A stretch of 40,047 nt of DNA from Burkholderia sp. Ac-20379 (GTDB lineage: Bacteria; Pseudomonadota; Gammaproteobacteria; Burkholderiales; Burkholderiaceae): positions 1-40,047 of the forward strand of contig NZ_JAAGPF010000030.1 of NCBI RefSeq assembly GCF_017104645.1, written 5' to 3'. The position numbers and the translations under genes were made by a program. Numbering within the stretch: the stretch's first letter is position 1; each line of letters opens with the position of its first letter. Below are positions 18,900-26,781 of this stretch, piece after piece. The notes under the pieces were generated by a model. That model saw only the letters and a list, made by a program, of their open reading frames with translations. It was not told where the DNA came from and did no database searches.

Positions 18900-19937
18900 T
18901 CAGGCAGCCTGCTTCGCATTGCCGCTCTCGACGAATTTTTCGAAGTAGAGCCGAACGTCGCCGATGCCGGCCTCGGCGAGCCAGTTGCGAATCGCATCCA
19001 CCATCGGCGGCGGGCCGCACAGGTACATGTCGAACGGCGCCTGCGCGAGCAAGGCGCGCGGCAGGTGGTCAGGAATCAGGCCGGTCTTGCCCTGCCACTC
19101 CGGCGACGGGTTCATGACGACGATGTCGTACGAAAAGTTCGGAATGCTTGCCGCGTAGGCTTCGATCCGCTCGATTTCGCACAGGTCGCGTGCCTGCGTC
19201 ACGCCGTAATAAAGCCGAACCGGCTGGCCGCCCGCGCCGCGCGCGGCCAGTTCGTCGAGCATGCCGAGGAATGCCGACAGCCCGGTGCCGCCCGCCGCCA
19301 TCACGATCGGCCGCTCGGCCTGACGCAGGTAAAACGCTCCGAACGGCGCTTCGAATTCGATCGACTGCCCCGCCTCGCAGCGCTCGCGCAGATAGCGGCT
19401 CATTGCGCCGTCGGGCAGCAGCCGGATCAGGAACTGCAAGCGGTTGGCGTCGTTCGGGCAATGCGCGAACGAATAGGCGCGCCATGCATCGGTGCCTGGA
19501 ACATTCAGGCGTGCATATTGACCCGGAAGAAAATCGAGCCGCGCATGCGCACCGGCATCCACCAGCAGGATGGCGGTCGTCTCCGACACCTGGCGCACGC
19601 CTGCGACGCGCCCGCTCATCCGTTCCGTGCCGGCCGCGCTGCACAGCGTCGAATCGAACGCGAAACTGAACGACGCGTCCGATTGCACGCGCGTCTGGCA
19701 CGACAGCATCTTGCGCTGCGCCAGATCGTCGGCCGACAGCGCCTCGTCGTCGACGTAATCCTGCGTATAAAGCCCCGACTCGCAACGCCCCTGGCAGGTT
19801 CCGCACACACCCTCGCGGCAATCGAGCGGAATCTGGATGCCGTTGCGCAGCGCGGCGTCGAGCAGCACCTCGCCGGGGCGCGTCTCGAAGAACACCGTCT
19901 TGCCGTCGGCAAAACTGAAGGCCACCTTATGACTCAT
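18900..19937 (-). CDS. antC: Anthranilate 1,2-dioxygenase reductase component AntC
   Basis: A 345-residue electron-transfer protein. The N-terminal plant-type [2Fe-2S] ferredoxin domain has Cys40, Cys45 and Cys48 in DCREGVCGTCQGRC plus a fourth Cys near residue 80 (MLSCQT). An FAD domain with AYSFAH and an NADH domain with AAGGTGLSAFLGMLDEL and CGPPPMVD follow. It passes electrons from NADH to the AntAB oxygenase. The fused form (AntC/BenC type) marks a two-component dioxygenase and differs from the separate ferredoxin and reductase of the Burkholderia And system. It is the third gene of antABC, 15 bp after antB. Confidence 0.93.
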   Translation of the reverse strand: MSHKVAFSFADGKTVFFETRPGEVLLDAALRNGIQIPLDCREGVCGTCQGRCESGLYTQDYVDDEALSADDLAQRKMLSCQTRVQSDASFSFAFDSTLCSAAGTERMSGRVAGVRQVSETTAILLVDAGAHARLDFLPGQYARLNVPGTDAWRAYSFAHCPNDANRLQFLIRLLPDGAMSRYLRERCEAGQSIEFEAPFGAFYLRQAERPIVMAAGGTGLSAFLGMLDELAARGAGGQPVRLYYGVTQARDLCEIERIEAYAASIPNFSYDIVVMNPSPEWQGKTGLIPDHLPRALLAQAPFDMYLCGPPPMVDAIRNWLAEAGIGDVRLYFEKFVESGNAKQAA

Positions 19938-19952
19938 CGCGCGTCGCTCCGC

Positions 19953-20456
19953 TTACAGATGATAGAAATCGAGCACCGCGTTGATGGTGTCGTTGAGCAG
20001 CAGCACATGCTTGCGCACGATCTTCCAGCTCTCGCCGTCGGGCCGCAGCCGGTAGGTGGCGCGGCCGAAGAAATGCTCGGCCGTGCCGTGGCGCGCGTAG
20101 AACGTCGTCCAGTTCGCCTTCACGTCGATCTCGCCGTCCGCACCGCCCTCGGCCGGCGCGATGCGCACGTTGCCGATCTGGTGCATCGTGCGCGGCATCG
20201 GCGTGGAGGCCGCCGATTTGCCGGTGCGCAGGCGAAACACCCGGTCTTCCAGGCCGCTGCGGTTGGCGTAATAGACGAGCGACATGCCGCGCTTCGGGTC
20301 GGTCGTGTATTCGTGCTCGGAATCCCATTGCGGCACGTGATATTCGCTGTTCTCGTCGAACAGCGCGAGATAGTCGTCCCATTGCTGCAGGTCGCACAGC
20401 TCCGACTTGCGATACAGGAATTGTTCGACGGAATGCTGGAGGGCTTGGGTCGTCAT
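19953..20456 (-). CDS. antB: Anthranilate 1,2-dioxygenase small subunit AntB
   Basis: A 167-residue beta subunit of an aromatic-ring dioxygenase (SnoaL/NTF2-like fold). Family features are VEQFLYRKSELCDLQQWDDYLALFDENSEYHVP near the N-terminus, then GMSLVYYANRSGLEDRVFRLRTGKSAASTPMPRTMH and FFGRATYRLR toward the end. It has no metal site; it completes the alpha3beta3 oxygenase with AntA. It begins 3 nt after the antA stop and is followed by antC. A benzoate-type small subunit would look similar, so the substrate call rests on the large subunit. Confidence 0.92.
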   Translation of the reverse strand: MTTQALQHSVEQFLYRKSELCDLQQWDDYLALFDENSEYHVPQWDSEHEYTTDPKRGMSLVYYANRSGLEDRVFRLRTGKSAASTPMPRTMHQIGNVRIAPAEGGADGEIDVKANWTTFYARHGTAEHFFGRATYRLRPDGESWKIVRKHVLLLNDTINAVLDFYHL

Positions 20457-20459
20457 GGC

Positions 20460-21845
20460 TCAGGCCTCCTGACGATCGGCAGTCATCGCATCGAGGCGCT
20501 TGAGCAGCGTGTCGCGCCAGGCGCCATGCTGATTCACGTACAAGCCTTCGTGCGTCAATTCGGTGCCCGTCAGCGTGGGGGCGATGCCGAGCAACTCGGC
20601 GTTGACAGTGGTGCCCGCCACCCATTTCCGATGACCGCGCGAGATGTCGCTCCAGCGTTCCAGGCGCGCCTGAAAGCCGCGCTGCTGCTCGCGGAACTCC
20701 ACGAGATCGTCCGGCGTGCCCATGCCCGACACGTTGAAGAAATCCTCGAACTGGCGAATGCGATTTTCGCGATCCGCATCCGATTCGCCCTTCACGCCGA
20801 TGCACTGGCTGATCACTTCCGTCTTGTTCCAGGCGACCGGCCGCACGATGCGCAACTGCGAGCTGATCTGATCCATGAAGAACAGGCTCGGATAGATATT
20901 CAGGTTGCGCAGCCGGTGCATCATCCATTCCGCCTTCTGCTGGCCGTGCGTCTCGACGAGGCGCGGCATCACGCTGGCATAGCCGGGGCGCACGGCCGGG
21001 TTCGGCATGTCGCTGAACAGCACCGTGTGACCGTTCCGGAATGCGAACCATCCGTCGTCGGTTTCGGCGTCGCCCGCGCCGAGCTTGCTGTAGTCGAGCG
21101 TCGCGCCGCTCTCGCCCTTCCGGCTGTTTTCCTCCTGGCGGTGCTGCACCGTCGCCACGTAGTTGTAGTGCACGGTGCTGACGTGATAGCCGTCGAGGCC
21201 GTTCTCGTTCTGGAGCTTCCAGTTGCCGTCGAACGTGTAGGTGGACTTGCCGGACAGCACTTCGAGTTCGCCGGTGGGCGACTGCGCCACCATCATGTCG
21301 AAGAACACGCGCGCGTCGCCGAGATAATCCTCCAGCGAGTCCGTGCCTTCCGCGTCGAGGCTGACGAACACGAAACCCTTGTAGCTCGCGATGCGCGCCT
21401 TCTTGAGCCCGCGCCCGGCCTTGTCGAAATCGTCGCCGTATTCGCCGGGCGCCTTGACCTTCACGAGGCGGCCGTCGCTCTTGTAGCACCAGGCATGGAA
21501 CGGGCACGTGAACGTGGATTGATTGCCCTTGCTCATGCGCGTGAGCGTGGCGCCGCGGTGCTGGCAGGCGTTGATCATCGCGTGCAGCGCGCCGCTGCCG
21601 TCGCGCGAGACGATCAGCGGCTGGCGGCCCGCGCGCATCGTCAGGAAATCGTTGGGATTCGGAATCTCGCTTTCGTGGCAGGCGTAGATCCAGTTCTTCT
21701 CGAAGATCAGTTCCATCTCGAGATCGAACAGTTCGGGCTCGGTGAACATCTCGCGCGCAATGCGATAGACGCCGTCGTCCGGGCGAAAATCGATGCAGCC
21801 GCTGACGAAATCTCGCCAGCGCGCCGGGTTCATTTTCGCGTTCAT
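20460..21845 (-). CDS. antA: Anthranilate 1,2-dioxygenase large subunit AntA
   Basis: A 461-residue Rieske oxygenase alpha subunit. The Rieske cluster ligands are Cys94, His96, Cys114 and His117 (ACQHRGA and TCPFHAWCY). The mononuclear iron site is near residue 220 (NENGLDGYHVSTVHYN). The reaction adds O2 to anthranilate, giving catechol with loss of CO2 and ammonia. EMFTEPELFDLEMELIFEKN and the CPFHAWCYKSDGRLVKVKAPGEY region agree with AntA as I recall it and less with BenA or CbdA. The ATG at 21845 follows GGAGG; an ATG six codons earlier is less likely. First gene of antABC. Confidence 0.92.
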   Translation of the reverse strand: MNAKMNPARWRDFVSGCIDFRPDDGVYRIAREMFTEPELFDLEMELIFEKNWIYACHESEIPNPNDFLTMRAGRQPLIVSRDGSGALHAMINACQHRGATLTRMSKGNQSTFTCPFHAWCYKSDGRLVKVKAPGEYGDDFDKAGRGLKKARIASYKGFVFVSLDAEGTDSLEDYLGDARVFFDMMVAQSPTGELEVLSGKSTYTFDGNWKLQNENGLDGYHVSTVHYNYVATVQHRQEENSRKGESGATLDYSKLGAGDAETDDGWFAFRNGHTVLFSDMPNPAVRPGYASVMPRLVETHGQQKAEWMMHRLRNLNIYPSLFFMDQISSQLRIVRPVAWNKTEVISQCIGVKGESDADRENRIRQFEDFFNVSGMGTPDDLVEFREQQRGFQARLERWSDISRGHRKWVAGTTVNAELLGIAPTLTGTELTHEGLYVNQHGAWRDTLLKRLDAMTADRQEA

Positions 21846-21929
21846 GATTGCCTCCAATGGCATCTCGGGCCGGGTTGCGGGGTTCAGGCTTGAATGAGAT
21901 ACATTGGAAACCGGACAATTTGCTGCGGC

Positions 21930-21966
21930 TATCCGCTTGGTGAGGGAATGTTATCCGGTTAGTTTG
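21930..21966 (-). promoter_or_regulatory. Direct repeats upstream of antA, candidate AntR site
   Basis: On the minus strand two 15-bp half sites, CAAACTAACCGGATA (21966-21952) and CTCACCAAGCGGATA (21944-21930), match at 11 of 15 positions with a 22-bp period, about two helical turns. Tandem half sites ending in GGnTA are the style of XylS/AntR-type activators. The nearer half site is about 85 bp from the antA start. The TGCA part of the XylS consensus is not present. Confidence 0.45.
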
Positions 21967-21983
21967 GGGCGGGGAAAGGCGAT

Positions 21984-22028
21984 GCGCCGGGTGGTTTCGC
22001 GAACGATTTTCGCGAACGCACCCGGCGC
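21984..22028. repeat. Nested inverted and direct repeat upstream of antA
   Basis: Outer arms GCGCCGGGTG (21984-21993) and CACCCGGCGC (22019-22028) are perfectly complementary. Inside them TTTCGCGAAC occurs twice in direct orientation (21995-22004 and 22008-22017), each copy containing the self-complementary TTCGCGAA. No T tract follows on either strand. It is probably a regulator site or an extruded hairpin; role unknown. Confidence 0.7.
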
Positions 22029-22130
22029 ACGTATCGACCGAACATTGAAAATCCACGACAACCGGCTTTCAAAACCTTGTCGAATATCGCTCGCAATCGT
22101 TTAACCGGCAATGGCATTTAAGCGGTTATA

Positions 22131-22145
22131 GATTCGCTTCGAATC
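22131..22145. promoter_or_regulatory. Palindrome upstream of the lipoprotein gene
   Basis: GATTCGCTTCGAATC has perfect 6-bp arms around CTT. It overlaps a weak -10-like TATAGA (22127-22132) reading toward the lipoprotein gene, 143 bp before its ATG. It could be an operator; nothing names the regulator. Confidence 0.35.
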
Positions 22146-22287
22146 TCGGGCCACAATCAGGCCAAAGCGCATCGCCATTCATCTAAAGTCGCCGCACCGG
22201 CCTGCCGATAACCCGTTGCCGCCGGGTTGAAACCAGCGCCCGTTGCGCGCGGCTAAAACAACTATCCCGTTTCGGATCGCGACCATC

Positions 22288-23001
22288 ATGAGAAGAAATT
22301 CACGCCGACCGTCCCTGGCCGTACTCGCGATCGCATTGGCGTTGAGCGCCTGCGCGCCCGTGACCAGAATGCAAACCAATCGCGCGTCGGACTACGTGGC
22401 CAAGCCGGGGCGGATCTATGTGCTGGCAACCGCCGACATGGGGTGGGCGCCGGAATTCACGCAGGGTTTCAGACAGGAGTTCCAGAAGGTCGCCCGCGAA
22501 TGCGGTAGCGTGGCCGGCTTCGGCGACGTCTCGGGGCTTGAACTCAATCAGAACAGCCCGCTGGAAAAAGCCACGGCGTTCCATCCCGACACGCTGCTGA
22601 GCATTTCGCAAGGCGGCGGGGTCGTGACGATGGGAACCGACAACCGCTTGTCGATCGACTACGATGCGACGCTGACGGATTGGGAACTGAAACGCCCGGT
22701 GTGGCGCGGCAAGTTCAGATTCGCGCGTGGCAGCGTCGCCATTTCGCTGGAAGAACGCGGCGCGGTGTTCGCGGTCGACCTGACGAACGGCCTCAAACGC
22801 GATGGCCTGCTGCAAGGCTGCAGCGAAATTCGCTTGCAGCACGGCAACCGGATTGCCGATAACGGCGCGCGGAGCGGTTCGCCGGCGCGTCAACCCACCC
22901 TGCCCGAAGCCAGCGACAGCCCGCCGCCGAATCAACGCCGAGGCGCGGTATCGATGAACTCGCTGGAAGGCCTGCTGCCGAAGGACGATCATGCTCAATA
23001 A
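22288..23001 (+). CDS. Putative lipoprotein paired with a protease
   Basis: A 237-residue protein I do not recognise. It starts MRRNSRRPSLAVLAIALALS and has a lipobox LSAC with Cys22, so it should be an acylated envelope lipoprotein. The ATG at 22288 gives this signal; an earlier in-frame ATG at 22243 would only lengthen it. Mature residues about 45-200 include YVLATADMGWAPEFTQGFRQEF and LLSISQGGGVVTMG, without a family I can name. The last 40 residues are Pro/Ser/Arg-rich and look disordered. Its end overlaps the protease gene by 11 bp, so the two are translationally coupled and may work together at the envelope. Confidence 0.75.
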   Translation: MRRNSRRPSLAVLAIALALSACAPVTRMQTNRASDYVAKPGRIYVLATADMGWAPEFTQGFRQEFQKVARECGSVAGFGDVSGLELNQNSPLEKATAFHPDTLLSISQGGGVVTMGTDNRLSIDYDATLTDWELKRPVWRGKFRFARGSVAISLEERGAVFAVDLTNGLKRDGLLQGCSEIRLQHGNRIADNGARSGSPARQPTLPEASDSPPPNQRRGAVSMNSLEGLLPKDDHAQ

Positions 23002-24055
23002 GCCAATCATCGCGATCCGGCGCAAGGCGCTGCTGCTCGCCGCCGCTCTCTGCGCGGCAGCCGATATGTGTTCTGCACAGCAGATCAACGATGCGTCGAG
23101 CCTGTACGAGAAGCTGGCGCCGAGCGTCTGGACCGTGGTGGTCAACACCGGGACGTCGCGACAATTGGGAAGCGCCGTGGCAGTGGGAGACGGGCGGCTC
23201 GTGACGAACTGCCATGTGCTGTCCGGCGGGCGCTCGATCGCGATCGTCCACCAGAACGTGAGCTACGGCGCGCGTCTCGTCGCGCCCGATGCCGAGCGCG
23301 ACCTGTGTATCGTCGCGGTCGAGAACTTCCATGCGCCCGTGGTGAGCATCGCCCCGTCGAGAACCATCAAGATCGGGGAACGCGTGTTCGCAATCGGTTC
23401 GCCCTTGGGCCGCGAAAATACGCTCAGCGATGGGCTGATTTCCGCAATCGATCATGACCTTTCGGGCGCGGTGAACCACATTCAGTTCACGGCGCCGATT
23501 TCTCACGGCTCGAGCGGCGGCGGCCTGTTCGACAGCGAGGGCCGACTGATCGGCATCACGACGAGCGCGGTCGCCTCGTCCGAAGCCGAGAACATCAACT
23601 TCGCAATCCCGGCCGCCTGGATCGCCGAGGTCAACGCACGCGCTCAAGTTCAGCTTGCCGAATGGCGCCGGCAACGCGCGGTTCGCGTGGCGGAGTCGGC
23701 CTTGCCGCCTCCACGCTCCGCGACGAACGCGCCCGATCCAGGCGCGACCGAAAAATCGACCGTGTCCGGCGCGTCGATCCTGCTCAGCTCCCACGGTGCC
23801 TGGCGGAAAAATTGCGAAGCTCTGGCGATCCCGACAATCACGACGGTTCAGGCGCCGCAGCATGGGAGGCTGCAAATCAGGGACGGCGAATTCCCCATCA
23901 ACTCGCCGGGCAGCAGCCAATGCAACGGACGCACGATCCGGGGAACTCAGGTGTTCTACACATCGGATCCGGACTTCAAGGGCAGGGAAGTCATTCGATA
24001 CATCAGCAGCGCCGCGCCCAATGTGACGCGAACCGCGGTGGTCAACGTCCGGTAG
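22991..24055 (+). CDS. Secreted trypsin-like serine protease
   Basis: A 354-residue protein with a signal peptide (cleavage near CSA/QQ, residue 29). The triad is readable: His75 in LVTNCHVLSGG, Asp104 in ERDLCIV and Ser175 in HGSSGGGLF, which is the DegP/HtrA-like S1 pattern. No PDZ domain follows. Residues about 255-354 form a separate domain (SGASILLSSHGAWRKNCEAL and later VFYTSDPDFKGREVIRY) that resembles Ig/cadherin-like repeats and may bind a target. It lies in a two-gene unit with the lipoprotein and probably acts in the periplasm or outside. Substrate unknown. Confidence 0.85.
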   Translation: MLNKPIIAIRRKALLLAAALCAAADMCSAQQINDASSLYEKLAPSVWTVVVNTGTSRQLGSAVAVGDGRLVTNCHVLSGGRSIAIVHQNVSYGARLVAPDAERDLCIVAVENFHAPVVSIAPSRTIKIGERVFAIGSPLGRENTLSDGLISAIDHDLSGAVNHIQFTAPISHGSSGGGLFDSEGRLIGITTSAVASSEAENINFAIPAAWIAEVNARAQVQLAEWRRQRAVRVAESALPPPRSATNAPDPGATEKSTVSGASILLSSHGAWRKNCEALAIPTITTVQAPQHGRLQIRDGEFPINSPGSSQCNGRTIRGTQVFYTSDPDFKGREVIRYISSAAPNVTRTAVVNVR

Positions 24056-24067
24056 CGCGGCGCACCT

Positions 24068-24097
24068 CGCGAGGGCAGGTCGATACGTGCCCTCGCG
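24068..24097. terminator. Hairpin between convergent protease and cupin genes
   Basis: Perfect 10-bp arms CGCGAGGGCA (24068-24077) and TGCCCTCGCG (24088-24097) lie in the 51-bp gap between two convergent genes. There is no T tract, so termination is inferred only from the position. Confidence 0.45.
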
Positions 24098-24106
24098 CCC
24101 TGCCGA

Positions 24107-24451
24107 TCAGGCAAACACGAAATACTTCCGCACCGTCTCGACCACTTCCCACGTCCCCTTCATGCCCGGCTCGATCACGAACACGTCGCCGGCCTTCAGA
24201 TGCTTCGGCTCCTCGCCCTCCGGCGTGATGATGCAATAGCCGTCGAGGAAGTGGCAGAACTCCCATTTCTCGTAGTTCACTTCGAACTTGCCCGGCGTGC
24301 AGATCCAGGTGCCCATGATCTTGCTGCCATCCTTGGACAGGTACGCGTTGAGGTTCACGGTGTGCGGATCGCCGCCGATGCGCTTCCACTTCGTGGCGTC
24401 GACGACGGGGACGGGGCAGGTTTCGCGCAAAACGGTGATGAAGTCGGACAT
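24107..24451 (-). CDS. Cupin-domain protein
   Basis: A 114-residue single-domain cupin of the type often labelled DUF861 or EutQ-like. Motif one surrounds TPGKFEVNYEKWEFCHFLDGYCIITPEG and motif two is LKAGDVFVIEPGMKGTWEVVETVRKYFVF. Usual metal-binding histidines of cupin motif one are mostly replaced (only one His in EFCHF), so enzyme activity is doubtful; a binding role is possible. The gene stands alone on the minus strand, 51 bp from the convergent protease. Function unknown. Confidence 0.8.
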   Translation of the reverse strand: MSDFITVLRETCPVPVVDATKWKRIGGDPHTVNLNAYLSKDGSKIMGTWICTPGKFEVNYEKWEFCHFLDGYCIITPEGEEPKHLKAGDVFVIEPGMKGTWEVVETVRKYFVFA

Positions 24452-24778
24452 GTCGGTTCCAAACGGTCGGATAAGGAGCCGTCCAAGTTATTCGAAATGC
24501 CGGACCCGGGCTAGTACGCTTGCGACACCGATCCATCCAATTTCGACATCGCCGCGGCCGGCCCGCCCATCCGGTGCAAGGCCGCCGGACGAAAAAAAAC
24601 CGGCGGATCGAATCATCGATCTGCCGGCCAACACCTTGTTCAAGGTTCGAGGCTCAAAGCAGTTGACCTCGACGTATGAATCGTACGCGGAATACGGCGG
24701 CGATTGTGGCGCGACTGTGATAAGTGTGACGAAAGTGTGTGCCGAATCGGGACGACCGCGCCACCACGCCGCGAGTCC
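24452..24778. other. Intergenic region between the YbaK/ProX and cupin genes (327 bp)
   Basis: No gene seen. It contains the intrinsic terminator at 24592-24627, and its low-GC part (about 24650-24740) follows the YbaK/ProX gene stop. Confidence 0.5.
24592..24627 (-). terminator. Rho-independent terminator after the YbaK/ProX gene
   Basis: On the minus strand CCGGCAGATCGA (24627-24616) pairs with TCGATCCGCCGG (24611-24600) over 12 positions with one mismatch and a 4-nt loop, then eight T residues (24599-24592). It lies about 150 nt after the YbaK/ProX stop and should end that transcript before the cupin gene. Confidence 0.85.
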
Positions 24779-25288
24779 TCATTCGCCCGCCGCCACGCGC
24801 GCCGGCAACGCCAGCCACTCGACCGGTCGCTCGAGGCCCGCCAGGAAGGCCTCGAACGCCGCGCGCGCGAGCGCGACGCTCGCCGTGTTCTCCAGCGGAT
24901 GAAACAGGAACACCGGCTCGCCTTCGAGATCGGCGTCGAGAATCAAGCGCACGCGCCGCGCGGCATCGTTGACGAGCGCGAGCGGGCTCAGCGAGCCGGT
25001 GCGAATGCCGAGCAGTTCGAACAACGTGTCGCCCGACGCGAACGACAGGCGCTTGCTGCCGATCGCCTCGGCGGCCCCGCTCAGATCGAGCGCCTTGTTC
25101 GAGGTGGTCACCACCAGGAAATACTGGCCCTTCTTGTCCTGCAACAGCAGGTTCTTGCAACGCGCGCCGTCGAGCGTCAGCGTCAACAGGCCCGATTCGG
25201 CCATGTTGAGCACGGCGTCGTGCTGCTCGTACGCAAACGGAATGCCGCGCTGCCGCAGCCACGTCAATACTTCGTCTTTTCCCAACAT
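24779..25288 (-). CDS. YbaK/ProX-type aminoacyl-tRNA deacylase (prolyl-tRNA editing protein)
   Basis: A 169-residue YbaK/EbsC-domain protein. Family motifs are FAYEQHDAVLNMAESG near the N-terminus, ARCKNLLLQDKKGQYFLVVTTSNKALDL in the middle and GSLSPLALVNDAARRVRLILDADLEGEPVFLFHPLENTASVAL toward the end; the lysine of CKNLLL is a conserved active-site residue. Such proteins hydrolyse mis-charged Ala-tRNA(Pro). The ATG at 25288 (MLGKDEVLTWLR) is preferred because GGAG lies about 11 nt upstream; an in-frame ATG at 25306 is possible. A strong terminator follows. Single gene. Confidence 0.9.
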   Translation of the reverse strand: MLGKDEVLTWLRQRGIPFAYEQHDAVLNMAESGLLTLTLDGARCKNLLLQDKKGQYFLVVTTSNKALDLSGAAEAIGSKRLSFASGDTLFELLGIRTGSLSPLALVNDAARRVRLILDADLEGEPVFLFHPLENTASVALARAAFEAFLAGLERPVEWLALPARVAAGE

Positions 25289-25368
25289 GCCGATCGTTCG
25301 CTCCATCGTGGGCGCGCGCGCCTGGAACCGTTCCGGGCGCGCGTACGCCTTGTCGTCAGGGTGCCATC

Positions 25369-26781
25369 TTACGCATCGAACACCGGATGCGACGCCGCGT
25401 CGATTTCCTTCAGCGTGTCCTGTTGCGACAGCAGCCCCGTTTCTTCCAGGATGCCGACCAGCGGCCGCCCTTCCGCCACCGATTGACGCGCGAGCTTGCT
25501 GACGCGCGCATAGCCGATCTTCGGCACCAGCGCGGTGGCCACCGCCATCGAATCCAGCAAGTGCCGCTCATTGCGCGCCGCGTCGGCCTGAATGCCGTTC
25601 ACGCACTTTTGCGCGAAGCGCGCGATGCCGTTGGTCAGCAGTGCGATGCTGTCGAACACGCGCGAGGCCACCACGGGCTCGAAGTGGTTGATCTCGAGTT
25701 CGCCGTATTGCACGGCCTGCGCCACCGCCACGTCGTTGCCGACCACGGCGAAGCTCAACTGGATCATCGCCATCGGCAGCACCGGGTTCACCTTGCCCGG
25801 CATGATCGACGAGCCGGCCTGCGCTTCGGGCAGGCGCAATTCGCCGAGCCCGCCGACGGGGCCGGAGGACAGCACCGTCAGGTCGGAGGCGATCTTCGCC
25901 AGCGAGACGGCGCAGGTGCGCAGCTCGGCCGACACGCGCGAGAACACGTCCATGTTCTGCATCGCGTCGAACGAATTGGCCGGCGCCTCGTAGTTCACGC
26001 CCGTCACGTCGCGCAAATGCGCATACGCGGCGGCGCGATAGCCGGCCGGCGCGCCGAAGCCGGTGCCGATCGCGGTGCCGCCGAGCGGCAGCGTACGCAG
26101 CTTGTCGCGCACGGCGGCCAGTTCGTCGGCCAGGCGATGCGTCAGCGCCGCATAGCCGCCGAACACCTGACCGAGCCGCATCGGTTGGGCATCCTGAAGA
26201 CAAGTGCGGCCCAGATGCAGGATGTCGGCGAACTCGGCCGCCTTCGCGTCGAACAGCGCAGCGAGTTGCGTCACTTCGCCGATCAGCGGCGCGAACATCG
26301 CGTAGGTGGCGATCTTCAGCGCGGCCGGATACGCATCGTTGGTCGATTGCGAGCGGTTGACGTGATCGTTCGGATGCACGACCTCGTAGCTGCCGGCCGG
26401 GTGCCCGAGAATCTGCTGGGCGCGGTTGGCGATCACTTCGTTGAAGTTCATGTTGGTGGAGGTGCCGCCCGAGCCTTCCATCAGATCGACCACCAGCGAC
26501 GCGTCGAAGCGGCCCTCGATCACTTCCCGGCACGCCTGGACGATCGCGTCGCATTGCGCCGCGCCGATCACGCCGTTGTCGCGATTGGCCAGCGCGGCGG
26601 CCCACTTCACTTGTGCGAACGCATCGCGGAACGCCGGATAGTGGGCGATGCTCAGCGGCGACACGGTCAGGTTGTCGACGCCGCGCACGGTGTTGACGCC
26701 ATACAGCCGGCCGCCGGGAATCGTCACGTCGCCCACGTAATCGCGCTCGATGCGTTGTCCGGCCTGGTTCTGCTCACTCAT
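25369..26781 (-). CDS. aspA: Aspartate ammonia-lyase-like enzyme (aspartase/fumarase superfamily)
   Basis: A 470-residue member of the fumarase/aspartase superfamily. The three conserved regions are present: GSGGTSTNMNFNEVIANRA, HPNDHVNRSQSTNDAYP and the flexible loop GSSIMPGKVNP with catalytic Ser324/325 and Lys330. Two positions differ from the usual pattern: GRTxLQDA has Cys194 where aspartases and fumarases carry His or Gln, and the loop ends in Met337 where Glu is almost always found. It may be an aspartase or act on a related amino acid. Its start overlaps the LysR gene end by 8 bp, so the genes are coupled. Confidence 0.85.
   Translation of the reverse strand: MSEQNQAGQRIERDYVGDVTIPGGRLYGVNTVRGVDNLTVSPLSIAHYPAFRDAFAQVKWAAALANRDNGVIGAAQCDAIVQACREVIEGRFDASLVVDLMEGSGGTSTNMNFNEVIANRAQQILGHPAGSYEVVHPNDHVNRSQSTNDAYPAALKIATYAMFAPLIGEVTQLAALFDAKAAEFADILHLGRTCLQDAQPMRLGQVFGGYAALTHRLADELAAVRDKLRTLPLGGTAIGTGFGAPAGYRAAAYAHLRDVTGVNYEAPANSFDAMQNMDVFSRVSAELRTCAVSLAKIASDLTVLSSGPVGGLGELRLPEAQAGSSIMPGKVNPVLPMAMIQLSFAVVGNDVAVAQAVQYGELEINHFEPVVASRVFDSIALLTNGIARFAQKCVNGIQADAARNERHLLDSMAVATALVPKIGYARVSKLARQSVAEGRPLVGILEETGLLSQQDTLKEIDAASHPVFDA

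Larger units (their letters stand above)
21846..22287. other. Divergent control region between antA and the lipoprotein gene (442 bp)
   Basis: No gene. It holds direct repeats at 21930-21966, a nested 45-bp inverted repeat at 21984-22028 and a palindrome at 22131-22145. GC falls between about 22040 and 22190, as in a promoter. No T-tract terminator was seen. Confidence 0.5.

Noticed and set aside
20460-21845. Benzoate (BenA) or 2-halobenzoate (CbdA) dioxygenase as the identity of the Rieske subunit
   Set aside because: The CPFHAWCYKSDGRLVKVKAP region and the EMFTEPELFDLEMELIFEKN segment agree with AntA as recalled, not with the CPFHGW form of BenA/CbdA; still worth a phylogeny.
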